Shown here piece after piece: positions 8,694-16,308 of a DNA stretch of 64,000 nt; the first letter of the stretch is position 1; each line of letters begins with the position of its first letter. Source of the stretch: Formosa sediminum (GTDB lineage Bacteria; Bacteroidota; Bacteroidia; Flavobacteriales; Flavobacteriaceae); contig NZ_CP041637.1 in NCBI RefSeq assembly GCF_007197735.1, positions 248,001 through 312,000 of the forward strand. Direction: 5' to 3'. The notes under the pieces are model-generated. The model was not told the DNA's origin, did not search any database, and saw nothing but the letters and a program-made list of their open reading frames with translations. The position numbers and the translations under genes are program-made.

Positions 8694-9053
8694 AATATAT
8701 TTATATAGGTAGATACATTTAAAATACGTATTTTTCAATTGTATTTTTCTTAATTATATAGCTATAAGGCATATAAAAACATCTTGTATCTGATACGATA
8801 TATACATGTTCTAAAATCTTAATCGGTTTTTCAGTTTGTATAAATACAATATTAACAATGGGAAATTCATTAAGATTAATTCATCAAATTACAGATGAAG
8901 AAAAATTATTTATTTTATTTCCTATCTCATCAAACTTATATTAATAATGTCTAGTCCGGAATAATCGAAACAAATTATTCTAGACTAGACAATACCTAAA
9001 CTATATTAATAATAGCTTTCAGATAGCAACATATGGATTAATATGTTTAGTGC
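8694..9053. other. Gene-free stretch between convergent genes
   Basis: These 360 bases are AT-rich with no gene-like reading frame. The only clear structure is the long inverted repeat at 8949-8990, annotated separately. Confidence 0.4.
8949..8990. repeat. Long imperfect hairpin between convergent genes
   Basis: Arms at 8949-8965 and 8974-8990 (17 bases each) pair with only two interruptions (one mismatch and one G-U) around an 8-base loop. There is no T run on either side, so it is not a standard intrinsic terminator. It may act as an RNA 3'-end stabiliser, a protein site or the remnant of a small repeat. Confidence 0.6.
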
Positions 9054-9428
9054 TTAGTCTTTATCAGAAAAGTAAGATGGTCCTTCTCCTGTTAAGAAAT
9101 CTTCTCTTACTGGGCTAAACGTATCAATTAATTGTCCTTCTTCTAAACATACTGCACTGTGTAATAAATTAGGCTCAATATACACACCATCTCCAGCTTC
9201 TACAATTTGTTTTACACCATCAATTTCAAACTCAAATTTACCTGAAACAACATAGGTTGCCTGAGTGTGAAAATGTTGGTGCGGAGCTCCTAAAGCACCT
9301 TTTTCAAATTTCACGCTTACCATCATAATCTGATTATCATAGCCTAAGAATTTTCTTGATACTCCACCACCAAGTTGTTCCCATTCCATATCTTTTGTGA
9401 TGATGTACTTTTCGCTTAATCTTTTCAT
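9054..9428 (-). CDS. Single-domain cupin, KdgF-like
   Basis: The 124-residue cupin has metal-ligand motifs HQHFHTQ at 50-56 and a later PNLLH ending in His90. It also has IDTFSPVREDF at 101-111, with Asp102 and Arg108 six residues apart. That pattern resembles KdgF, which opens unsaturated uronates released by pectin and alginate lyases on the way to 2-keto-3-deoxygluconate. The assignment is by motif only; other small cupins share the fold. No lyase, KdgA/KdgK or SusCD pair is nearby, so it is either an orphan member of a dispersed pathway or another cupin. Confidence 0.75.
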   Translation of the reverse strand: MKRLSEKYIITKDMEWEQLGGGVSRKFLGYDNQIMMVSVKFEKGALGAPHQHFHTQATYVVSGKFEFEIDGVKQIVEAGDGVYIEPNLLHSAVCLEEGQLIDTFSPVREDFLTGEGPSYFSDKD

Positions 9429-9904
9429 TTTTCTAATATTTTGTTTTATAATTTGTAAAATAATAATGATCTAAGCAAGATAATTAATTTCTAATAATTA
9501 GAGAAGCAAGACTTATAAAAATTAACTATTTGGACTGAATATTCCTAACTTCATTTACAGGTCAATTAAGCCACCTAAATAATTGTAAATTATAAATTAA
9601 ATGTATTCAATATTTTACATAAGCATATAAAAATTCAACTAGATGTAATGCCTATTTAATAAGAAAAATCGATTTAAAAAGCTAGCTTATTTTTTCACTT
9701 ACCGAATATATACAACAGTTTACTTAATATAATTAGGTGTTAATTGATTACTTCCTTCACGTGTTTATAAATCCTTTAGATTTACTTAAACATCCGAGCC
9801 CATATTAAAGTAAAAATAGAGAAATCTCGCATTTTTATTACTGATTAGTAGTGCGGACATAAAGAGAAATAATAATAAAAAAAACACAATAAAACTGTAA
9901 TTAA
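9429..9904. other. Gene-free AT-rich stretch
   Basis: These 476 bases lie between divergent genes. No reading frame, RNA gene or good TAnnTTTG promoter was recognised in either direction, although both flanking genes need promoters here. Confidence 0.35.
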
Positions 9905-10666
9905 ATGAGAAACACATGCATACCATTTATATTTACCACATTAATAGTAACTGCAATAACAGCTTGTTCAAGCGATGACTCTAGTAGCAGTGAAACTGCG
10001 ACAACAGAAGAATCGGATAATGATACCGTTACAGAATTACATGCTGCCTTTTCTGCTTTTAACACAGAAGCTACCACCATTTATTTAGATGGCTCTAATG
10101 TGGTTATAGAAACAACTGGATTGCCTGACCATGAAACGGTTTATTGGGGTGTTGGCAATTCATTATATTTAGAAGAACCCGATGTTGCTACAACACCTTC
10201 TATCATGTCTAGCAATAATAATGCTGTTACCATAACTGTAGATGCAACTCCAGATTTAACAGGTAAAACTGTAGATACCGAATTAAATACTATTGGTATC
10301 GCTGTGAGTGGTGCATCTATATTTAACGATCAAGAAGGTGCTGGAGATTTAGACCAAGCTGCAGCCTCCTTAGATTGGACTGGAGGACACATAGGTCCTG
10401 GTGTATACCACTATCATCTAGAACCAAAAGCATTTACAGATGACGATGATAGTTTAGCTGGAATCTTATTAGATGGAGTATTTTTGTATGGAAGAAAATG
10501 CTATTCTACAGGGACATATCCAACAGACTTAGATGAATCTGGCGGACATACTTCTGTAACTCAATACACTGATGGTGAAGCAGAGTATCATTACCACATT
10601 ATAAACGAGCTATACTCTACCACAGGGTCTTACATTGCTTTTGCAGGTCCATTTCAAGGCTATTAA
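9905..10666 (+). CDS. YHYH-family lipoprotein
   Basis: The 253-residue protein has a lipoprotein signal ending TAITACSSDD, then a Ser/Thr/Glu/Asp-rich linker. The YHYH domain follows, with HIGPGVYHYHLEP near 158-170, LAGILLDGVFLYGRK after it, and a second GEAEYHYHIINE near 225-236. The paired YHYH motifs are the hallmark of the family and suggest metal binding; the biochemical role is not established. The gene starts a tight cluster with a YwqK-type lipoprotein 3 bases downstream and an SCO1-type protein after that. The shared context suggests a joint envelope, possibly copper-linked, function; that is inference. Confidence 0.85.
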   Translation: MRNTCIPFIFTTLIVTAITACSSDDSSSSETATTEESDNDTVTELHAAFSAFNTEATTIYLDGSNVVIETTGLPDHETVYWGVGNSLYLEEPDVATTPSIMSSNNNAVTITVDATPDLTGKTVDTELNTIGIAVSGASIFNDQEGAGDLDQAAASLDWTGGHIGPGVYHYHLEPKAFTDDDDSLAGILLDGVFLYGRKCYSTGTYPTDLDESGGHTSVTQYTDGEAEYHYHIINELYSTTGSYIAFAGPFQGY

Positions 10667-10669
10667 TTT

Positions 10670-11287
10670 ATGAGAACACACTTAATTTTTGCCTTTCTAT
10701 GTATGCATATATTAATGGGATGTCATTCCAAAACCTCAACTAACAATACAATTGACACTGAAAAGGCATTACTTATTAAAAATCAAGAAGTTTTAAAAAC
10801 AGACTTGCTTTTAAATCAACTTGAAGGCAGATGGTATTATAAAGACAAACCGTATTTTGGCTATTCTGTTAAATATCACCAAAACAACACTTTAGCAGAA
10901 CGCTTAGGTTATGTAAACGGAAAGCGAGAAGGCACAGCCAGACAATGGTCAGACAAAGGGGTATTACGTATAGCATCTAATTATAAGAATAATCGTTTGA
11001 ATGGCGATTACATTACGTGGTGGGATAACGGTATAATATCGTCTAAATCACATTATGTAAATGGGAAAAAGCAAGGACTAGATGAAGAATGGTATCCCAA
11101 CGGACAATTAGCTAAACACAGACAATTAGTAGATGGTAAAGAAAATGGATTGCAGAAAGCTTGGTTAAAAAATGGAACCTTATATGTAAATTACGAAGCC
11201 AAAAATGGTCGGATTTTTGGGATGAAAAGAGCAAATTCATGTTATAAATTAGAAGATGAAATTATTATTAGAGATAAAAAGATATAG
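10670..11287 (+). CDS. YwqK-type MORN-repeat lipoprotein
   Basis: The 205-residue protein has a lipoprotein signal (IFAFLCMHILMGC). Four or five repeats of the MORN/YwqK pattern follow, each with an NG-K/R-x-G turn: VNGKREGTARQW, NNRLNGDYITWWDNG, VNGKKQGLDEEWYPNG, VDGKENGLQKAWLKNG. Database names call this family a toxin-antitoxin component, but nothing here supports that. The repeats are a beta-hairpin scaffold. It starts 3 bases after the YHYH gene and its end overlaps the SCO1-type gene by 32 bases, so co-translation is likely. Confidence 0.85.
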   Translation: MRTHLIFAFLCMHILMGCHSKTSTNNTIDTEKALLIKNQEVLKTDLLLNQLEGRWYYKDKPYFGYSVKYHQNNTLAERLGYVNGKREGTARQWSDKGVLRIASNYKNNRLNGDYITWWDNGIISSKSHYVNGKKQGLDEEWYPNGQLAKHRQLVDGKENGLQKAWLKNGTLYVNYEAKNGRIFGMKRANSCYKLEDEIIIRDKKI

Positions 11288-11963
11288 TCCGTTAGTTATA
11301 CTAATAGCTGTATTAACTACAAGTTGTAAAAATGAAGCTAACCCCATTAATATCAGTCCTACAGAAGAAAGTAGTCGAGTAGCATTTCTACCATATTATC
11401 AAGATGAATCCTTTACCCCTAATTGGATAACACCTGGTACTGAAGAAGAGCAAAATTTTCATAAAATACCTGATTTTAAATTAATAAATCAATTAGGAGA
11501 TACTATTACTCAAGATACATTTGAAAACAAAATTTATATAACTGATTTTTTCTTTACAATCTGTCCTGGAATTTGTCCAAAATTAGCAGAAAGTATGCTT
11601 AAAGTTCAAGATGAATTTAAAACAGATTCAGACGTGGTCCTACTTTCCCATTCAGTTATGCCTTCTACAGATTCTGTTCCTGTTTTACAGGCATATGCTA
11701 AATCTCATGGAGTGATTTCAAACAAATGGCATTTAGCCACAGGGAAAAAAGAAGAAATTTACACTCTAGGTCGAGAACACTATTTCATAGAAAATGATTT
11801 AGGCGCCCCTAAAAGTGCAGATGATTTTTTACACACCGAAAACTTTTTACTTATAGATAAAAACAAGCACATCAGGGGGATTTACAATGGTCTTAATAGA
11901 GCTTCTGTAGCCCAACTCATTACAGATATAAAAGCATTAAAAGCTGAATATTTGGACTTATAA
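11256..11963 (+). CDS. SCO1/SenC-family lipoprotein
   Basis: SCO proteins are thioredoxin-fold copper-binding proteins that help build the CuA site of cytochrome oxidase or act as thiol reductants. The 235-residue protein has a lipoprotein signal ending LTTSC, the copper motif TICPGICP with Cys103 and Cys107, and the third ligand His193 in DDFLHTENF. All three ligands are present. The ATG lies inside the end of the previous gene, and the signal peptide begins immediately, so the overlapping start is credible. No oxidase genes are near. Confidence 0.92.
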   Translation: MKLLLEIKRYSPLVILIAVLTTSCKNEANPINISPTEESSRVAFLPYYQDESFTPNWITPGTEEEQNFHKIPDFKLINQLGDTITQDTFENKIYITDFFFTICPGICPKLAESMLKVQDEFKTDSDVVLLSHSVMPSTDSVPVLQAYAKSHGVISNKWHLATGKKEEIYTLGREHYFIENDLGAPKSADDFLHTENFLLIDKNKHIRGIYNGLNRASVAQLITDIKALKAEYLDL

Positions 11964-12418
11964 TAAACCATCCATAGTAAATATTTTGTAATCAAAATAT
12001 CAAATTTTAAATTGCAGATGATTTAAACTTTTCGATATATTAATATTAAGAATGTTATATATAGTCTATTTATATTTTAATAAACATATTGTATATTAAT
12101 ATGTATTAAAATTCAAAATCAAGTTTTAAAAATAAAAAATAGCTAAAAAACACATTTAATATAAGACCCTAAAAACAAGATGTTTAACTTTTAAAGTCCT
12201 AAAAACCTCGGCTATTACCGGAATCTACTCAACGAAACAGCTATTGTATTATATATAATAAAACAGCACATTAAAAACCACATTCACTATAATAGCATTA
12301 AAAAATTATGATTTTAAAAAAAAATTAATAAATATGTTGATTTTTTTATTACATTTGGTTAACCAGATTGGTATTCCAATCAAAAACATAAATAATAACT
12401 AAATTTAAAACTAAAATC
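11964..12418. other. Gene-free AT-rich stretch
   Basis: These 455 bases contain a short 8-bp hairpin (11981-11988 with 11993-12000), possibly a weak terminator for the lipoprotein operon. A TACATTTG -7 element at 12350-12357 lies 62 bases before the next ATG, without a -33 at the usual distance. Nothing else was recognised. Confidence 0.4.
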
Positions 12419-13360
12419 ATGAAACAAACTTTACTTTCATTATGCTTATTTGCATCACTTTCTGCTTTTGCACAACAACCCGTTTTATATAACGGACAAT
12501 TTGATCAAATTCCAAAAGCACCAGGTTCTAGCGACTGTTCTTGTTCACATTGGATTAATAAAGATTTAGGTGATCAAGGTGAAACCTCATCTACAGGTGT
12601 TGAAGATCCTAATAAAGCACTTAAATTTGATAATTTTGAATCCGATGTTATTTATCAAGAAGTTGCTGTGCTTCCTAACACAGAATATAAACTTACATAT
12701 TCTGCTAGAGTAGATGATGATGTCGATCCAGATGTTACTCCAACAACTTTAGAAATACGCATACTAAAAGGTTCTGGATACAGAGAAGATTATGATATTA
12801 TATATTATTCTGACGCAACTATTAAACCTACATCTGAGTTTGGATATTCTGATATTACAGAAGTAGAGGATGAAACAAATAATATTGTTGTAACTACTTT
12901 AACACACCCTGGTGAAGATAGTTATACAGAATATGAATTAACATTTAATACTGGTGATGAAACTAGTATTGCCATTTTTGCAAGAGGTACTGGTCGACCA
13001 GATACAGCTCCTGATGATGCTAGCGATAGCAGACCTTGGTTATGGTCTTCTGGTGAAGACGAAGCTTTCTTAGACTATATAACACTAACTAATAACACCT
13101 TATCTGTAAAAGATAATGCTTTAGCTTCTGGATTAAAAGTGTATCCTAACCCAGTAACATCAGAACTTAATATCAAATCAGAAAACAACATCGCTATTCA
13201 ATCCGTACAGTTATATAATGTTTTAGGAGCAGAAGTATTATCAGTTAATAAATTAATTAACAATACCATTAATGTTTCTAACTTAACTTCTGGAATTTAT
13301 ATTCTTAAAGTTAATGCAGAAAATAATGCTTCTACAAGCAAACGAATTATTATAGAATAA
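12419..13360 (+). CDS. Secreted protein with type IX secretion (type A) sorting domain
   Basis: The 313-residue protein has a Sec signal (LCLFASLSAFAQ), a 200-residue beta-rich middle part and a C-terminal T9SS sorting domain from about 238. The sorting domain shows VYPNPVTSELNI, VQLYNVLGAEV and LTSGIYILKV. The middle (FDNFESDVIYQEVAVLPNTEYKL cut short here as NTEYKLTYSARVDD near 87-100, plus WSSGEDEAFLDYI) looks like a carbohydrate-binding module, but no catalytic domain is seen. It would cross the inner membrane by Sec and the outer membrane by T9SS, then be processed by a PorU-type sortase such as the one at 53308. A -7 element precedes it and a terminator follows. Confidence 0.85.
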   Translation: MKQTLLSLCLFASLSAFAQQPVLYNGQFDQIPKAPGSSDCSCSHWINKDLGDQGETSSTGVEDPNKALKFDNFESDVIYQEVAVLPNTEYKLTYSARVDDDVDPDVTPTTLEIRILKGSGYREDYDIIYYSDATIKPTSEFGYSDITEVEDETNNIVVTTLTHPGEDSYTEYELTFNTGDETSIAIFARGTGRPDTAPDDASDSRPWLWSSGEDEAFLDYITLTNNTLSVKDNALASGLKVYPNPVTSELNIKSENNIAIQSVQLYNVLGAEVLSVNKLINNTINVSNLTSGIYILKVNAENNASTSKRIIIE

Positions 13361-13380
13361 ATAAACAATAGCAGAACAAA

Positions 13381-13417
13381 AAACCTCAGCTTATTTAATT
13401 TAGCTGAGGTTTTTTTA
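13381..13417. terminator. Bidirectional terminator
   Basis: Arms at 13381-13391 and 13402-13412 form an 11-bp stem around the core CCTCAGC/GCTGAGG. A T run follows on plus and an A run precedes it, so it can serve the secreted-protein gene and the convergent gene at 13453. Confidence 0.88.
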
Positions 13418-13452
13418 TTTTATAAACATTAAATTTTAGCTAAGCAACTTTA

Positions 13453-13881
13453 CTATTCTTTTAAACTTCCTAATACTTGTAATTTGGTTGAATCTCCATT
13501 CACCGCATAGGTTTTAGACTTTTTAAATAAAGTACTGCCCCAACCTGCTAGAGCTCCTGCAGCTGTACCAATAGCAATAACCTCTGGATCTCCTGCAATA
13601 AAACCTACTCCTGCACCTATAGCTGCTCCAGTAATAACATTAGTCCATCCAGAATATTTGGTTTTTATAACCCCAATATCATTTACAGGAATATCAATAG
13701 TCTCACCCCTTTTAACTAATTTAAGCGTATGATCTGATATAGATACAATATCGCCTTTATCAATTTTCTTCCCTTGTAAATCATATACTCTTACAAATAC
13801 ATTTGCATCTTCAAATGTCGTGTTTTGAGCACATACATTTAGAGTTAGAATAAATGTCAATATAAAAATTAGCTGTTTCAT
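13453..13881 (-). CDS. Exported protein with glycine-zipper segment, unknown function
   Basis: The 142-residue protein has a Sec signal (FILTFILTLNVCAQ), a short beta-rich part (VRVYDLQGKKIDKGDIVSIS) and then a Gly/Ala-rich stretch about 80-117 (VITGAAIGAGVGFIAGD, GTAAGALAGWGS). The last resembles a glycine zipper that could insert in or lie on a membrane. No known family was recognised. It is a single gene facing the secreted-protein gene across a shared terminator. Confidence 0.65.
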   Translation of the reverse strand: MKQLIFILTFILTLNVCAQNTTFEDANVFVRVYDLQGKKIDKGDIVSISDHTLKLVKRGETIDIPVNDIGVIKTKYSGWTNVITGAAIGAGVGFIAGDPEVIAIGTAAGALAGWGSTLFKKSKTYAVNGDSTKLQVLGSLKE

Positions 13882-14205
13882 AATATGTATATCTTAATTA
13901 ATATGTTTTGGCTAAGATATCAAAAGTTAATACGAAACTCAAGAAAAAATGTAGTTTATCGAAATAAAATGTATTTTAACGAATCCCATAGATTATCAAC
14001 AACTTTTAAGCCCAGAGTTCAATTCAATTATAGTCTGCAGAACTAATAAAAAGTGTAGCGTATAGTTTGCGATATTGTAGTAGCATTATAGAATAATCTA
14101 AATTACCATAAGTAGATAAAGTAATAAGAATGAGGTTAAAGTATAAAATACAAAAAGCCCTACATTTCTGTAGAGCTTTCAGTTATTATATAACTTAAAT
14201 AATCC
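13882..14205. other. Gene-free stretch downstream of rpsT
   Basis: Apart from the rpsT terminator near 14152-14180 no gene or repeat was recognised in these 324 bases. The promoter of the exported protein at 13453 must lie near 13890-13930, but no exact -7 element was found. Confidence 0.35.
14152..14180 (-). terminator. Terminator of the tRNA-Glu / rpsT unit
   Basis: Read on the reverse strand, an 11-bp stem AAAGCTCTACA / TGTAGGGCTTT with a GAAA loop and one G-U pair is followed by a T-rich tail. It lies about 30 bases after the rpsT stop. Confidence 0.85.
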
Positions 14206-14457
14206 TTATAAAGAAGCGATATGCTTAGTTAAACCAGATTTAAGGTTTGCAGCTTTATTAGCGTGAATTACATTTTTCTTAGCTAATTTATCGATCATAG
14301 AAACCACGTTAGAGTATAACGCTTCTGCTTCTTCTTTCGTTTCAGCATCACGTAATTTCTTAATAGCATTACGAGTCGTTTTATGCTGATATCTATTTCT
14401 TAAACGTTTAGCTTCGTTACTTCTAATTCTTTTTAACGATGACTTATGATTTGCCAT
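14206..14457 (-). CDS. rpsT: 30S ribosomal protein S20
   Basis: The 83-residue, Lys/Arg-rich helical protein matches S20: it begins [20 protein letters not shown] and ends in the [14 protein letters not shown] helix. S20 binds 16S rRNA early in 30S assembly. The ATG lies 25 bases after the 3' end of tRNA-Glu on the same strand with no promoter between. The two are probably made as one transcript from the promoter at 14573-14603 and separated by tRNA processing. Confidence 0.97.
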   Translation of the reverse strand: MANHKSSLKRIRSNEAKRLRNRYQHKTTRNAIKKLRDAETKEEAEALYSNVVSMIDKLAKKNVIHANKAANLKSGLTKHIASL

Positions 14458-14482
14458 TTGATCTTTTCTTATTAAATGATTG

Positions 14483-14554
14483 TAGCCCGTAGGGGAATCG
14501 AACCCCTCTTACCAGGATGAAAACCTGGCGTCCTAGCCGATAGACGAACGGGCC
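14483..14554 (-). tRNA. tRNA-Glu (anticodon TTC)
   Basis: On the reverse strand the acceptor GGCCCGT pairs with ACGGGCT (first pair G-U). The anticodon arm CCAGG/CCTGG encloses TTTTCAT, giving TTC. The T arm is GAGGG/CCCCT-like around TTCGATT. The discriminator is A and CCA is not encoded. Confidence 0.95.
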
Positions 14555-14572
14555 ATTATTTTTTTGAGTGTG

Positions 14573-14603
14573 CAAATATAAAACTTATTTTATTATTTGC
14601 AAA
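14573..14603 (-). promoter_or_regulatory. Proximal promoter of tRNA-Glu and rpsT
   Basis: On the reverse strand TTTG (14600-14603) is followed after exactly 19 bases by TATATTTG (14573-14580), a full Bacteroidota promoter. The tRNA begins 18 bases further on. Confidence 0.88.
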
Positions 14604-14606
14604 ACA

Positions 14607-14719
14607 TTTTTTCAAAAAACTTTCAATGTGATTTTTTGTTTAACAATTATCGCATTGCGGGTGCAAATATACAACCTTTTTTGAATGTTACAACAATAAT
14701 TGAAAGTTTTTTGAAAAAA
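14607..14719. repeat. Exact 21-bp inverted repeat flanking a promoter
   Basis: The arms 14607-14627 and 14699-14719 are perfect reverse complements, 71 bases apart, and enclose the distal promoter-like element. The sequence is low in complexity (runs of A and T broken by C or G). The right arm also forms a local 8-bp hairpin (AATTGAAA / TTTCAATT) that could end the proS transcript. Confidence 0.7.
14664..14693 (-). promoter_or_regulatory. Distal promoter-like element upstream of tRNA-Glu
   Basis: TTG (14691-14693) and TATATTTG (14664-14671) are 19 bases apart on the reverse strand, repeating the layout of the proximal promoter 91 bases away. It lies between the arms of the 21-bp inverted repeat at 14607-14719. 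Confidence 0.6.
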
Positions 14720-14727
14720 AATTTCAA

Positions 14728-16206
14728 TTAATAGGCTTTTGCAAACAACACTCGGCGTTTAGATGGCTTACCGCTAAATACACACACGCCCTCCTCATCT
14801 ACAGAATCTTCTGGAATACAGCGAATTGTAGCTTTCGTAAGGTCTTTAATCTTATCTTCAGTCTCTGACGTACCATCCCAGTGTGCCGAAATAAATCCTC
14901 CTACTTTTTCTAAAGTTTCTTTAAATTCATCAAAAGAATTAACTTCGGTGGTATGAGAATCTCTAAAATCAAAAGCCTTTTTATATAGTGTATCTTGTAT
15001 TTCAGTCATTAAACCTTCTACTATACCCGTTAATAAGTCTAAAGACACCACTTCTTTTGTTAATGTATCTCGTCTAGCCAATTCTACAGTTCCATTTTCA
15101 AGATCTTTAGGTCCTATCGCAATACGTAATGGCACACCTTGTAATTCATGTTGAGCAAATTTAGCTCCTGGTCTAAAGGTTGTACGGTCGTCGTATTTTA
15201 CTGTTATATTTTTTACTCTAAGGTCACTTATAATTAGGTTCGCTATTTTAGAAATCTCTTCAAACTGTTCTTCTGTCTTATATATAGGAACTATTACCAC
15301 TTGGTTTGGCGCTAAATTTGGAGGTAATACTAAACCATGATCATCACTATGTGTCATAATTAAAGCCCCCATTAAACGTGTAGACACACCCCAAGAAGTA
15401 GCCCAAACATAATCTTGCTTTCCTTCTTTAGATGTAAACTTAACATCGAATGCTTTGGCAAAATTTTGCCCCAAAAAATGCGAAGTACCTGCTTGCAAAG
15501 CTTTACCATCTTGCATTAAAGCTTCAATACAATATGTATCATCTGCTCCTGCAAAACGCTCACTTTCTGTTTTAAGTCCTTTAACTACCGGAATAGCCAT
15601 AAAATTTTCAACAAAAGTAGCATACACATTATTCATTAATTTTGCTTCTGCTAGAGCTTCTGCTTTAGTTTCGTGAGCAGTATGACCTTCTTGCCACAAA
15701 AATTCTGCTGTACGCAAAAATAAACGTGTACGCATTTCCCAACGTACCACATTGGCCCATTGATTAATTAATAAAGGCAAGTCTCTATAGGATTGTACCC
15801 AACCTTTAAATGTATTCCAAATTATAGCTTCGCTTGTTGGTCTAACTACAAGTTCTTCTTCTAATTTAGCCTCCGGATCTACACGTAACTTTCCTGGTTT
15901 ATCAGGATCGTTTTGAAGTCTGTAATGAGTTACCACTGCACACTCCTTAGCAAAGCCTTCTGCATTTTTCTCTTCTGCTTCAAAAAGACTTTTAGGTACA
16001 AATAATGGAAAATAAGCGTTTTGATGTCCTGTCTCTTTAAACATTCGATCCAATTCAGCTTGCATCTTTTCCCAGATAGCATATCCATAAGGTTTTATAA
16101 CCATGCAACCTCTAACTGCCGAATTTTCAGCGAGATCGGCTTTTACCACTAACTCATTATACCATTTTGAGTAGTCCTCAGCCCTACTTGTAAGTTTTTT
16201 GCTCAT
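14728..16206 (-). CDS. proS: Prolyl-tRNA synthetase (archaeal/eukaryotic-type, short form)
   Basis: The 492-residue class II synthetase charges tRNA-Pro. It has motif 2/3-type signatures [10 protein letters not shown] near 131-140 and [20 protein letters not shown] near 157-176. An anticodon-binding domain follows, with a C-terminal zinc-type extension ending [10 protein letters not shown]. It lacks the inserted editing domain of the long bacterial ProS, consistent with the type 3 enzymes used by Bacteroidota. It is divergent from the lipoprotein gene at 16309 and lies upstream of tRNA-Glu and rpsT on the same strand. Confidence 0.95.
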   Translation of the reverse strand: MSKKLTSRAEDYSKWYNELVVKADLAENSAVRGCMVIKPYGYAIWEKMQAELDRMFKETGHQNAYFPLFVPKSLFEAEEKNAEGFAKECAVVTHYRLQNDPDKPGKLRVDPEAKLEEELVVRPTSEAIIWNTFKGWVQSYRDLPLLINQWANVVRWEMRTRLFLRTAEFLWQEGHTAHETKAEALAEAKLMNNVYATFVENFMAIPVVKGLKTESERFAGADDTYCIEALMQDGKALQAGTSHFLGQNFAKAFDVKFTSKEGKQDYVWATSWGVSTRLMGALIMTHSDDHGLVLPPNLAPNQVVIVPIYKTEEQFEEISKIANLIISDLRVKNITVKYDDRTTFRPGAKFAQHELQGVPLRIAIGPKDLENGTVELARRDTLTKEVVSLDLLTGIVEGLMTEIQDTLYKKAFDFRDSHTTEVNSFDEFKETLEKVGGFISAHWDGTSETEDKIKDLTKATIRCIPEDSVDEEGVCVFSGKPSKRRVLFAKAY

Positions 16207-16308
16207 ATTGTTAATTTTGGCATAAATATTGCCACTATGTTAAATATATTAAATAGTTACGCAAAACTAACTATTTTTGTTATGTTCAACAATAAATTTA
16301 ATCTAGAT

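Noticed and set aside
10670-11287. Antitoxin reading of the YwqK-type gene
   Set aside because: The name is inherited from database labels; there is no toxin partner and the protein is an exported lipoprotein of MORN repeats.
16237-16308. Upstream start of the lipoprotein gene
   Set aside because: A -7 element lies inside this stretch and the extension would bury the signal peptide.
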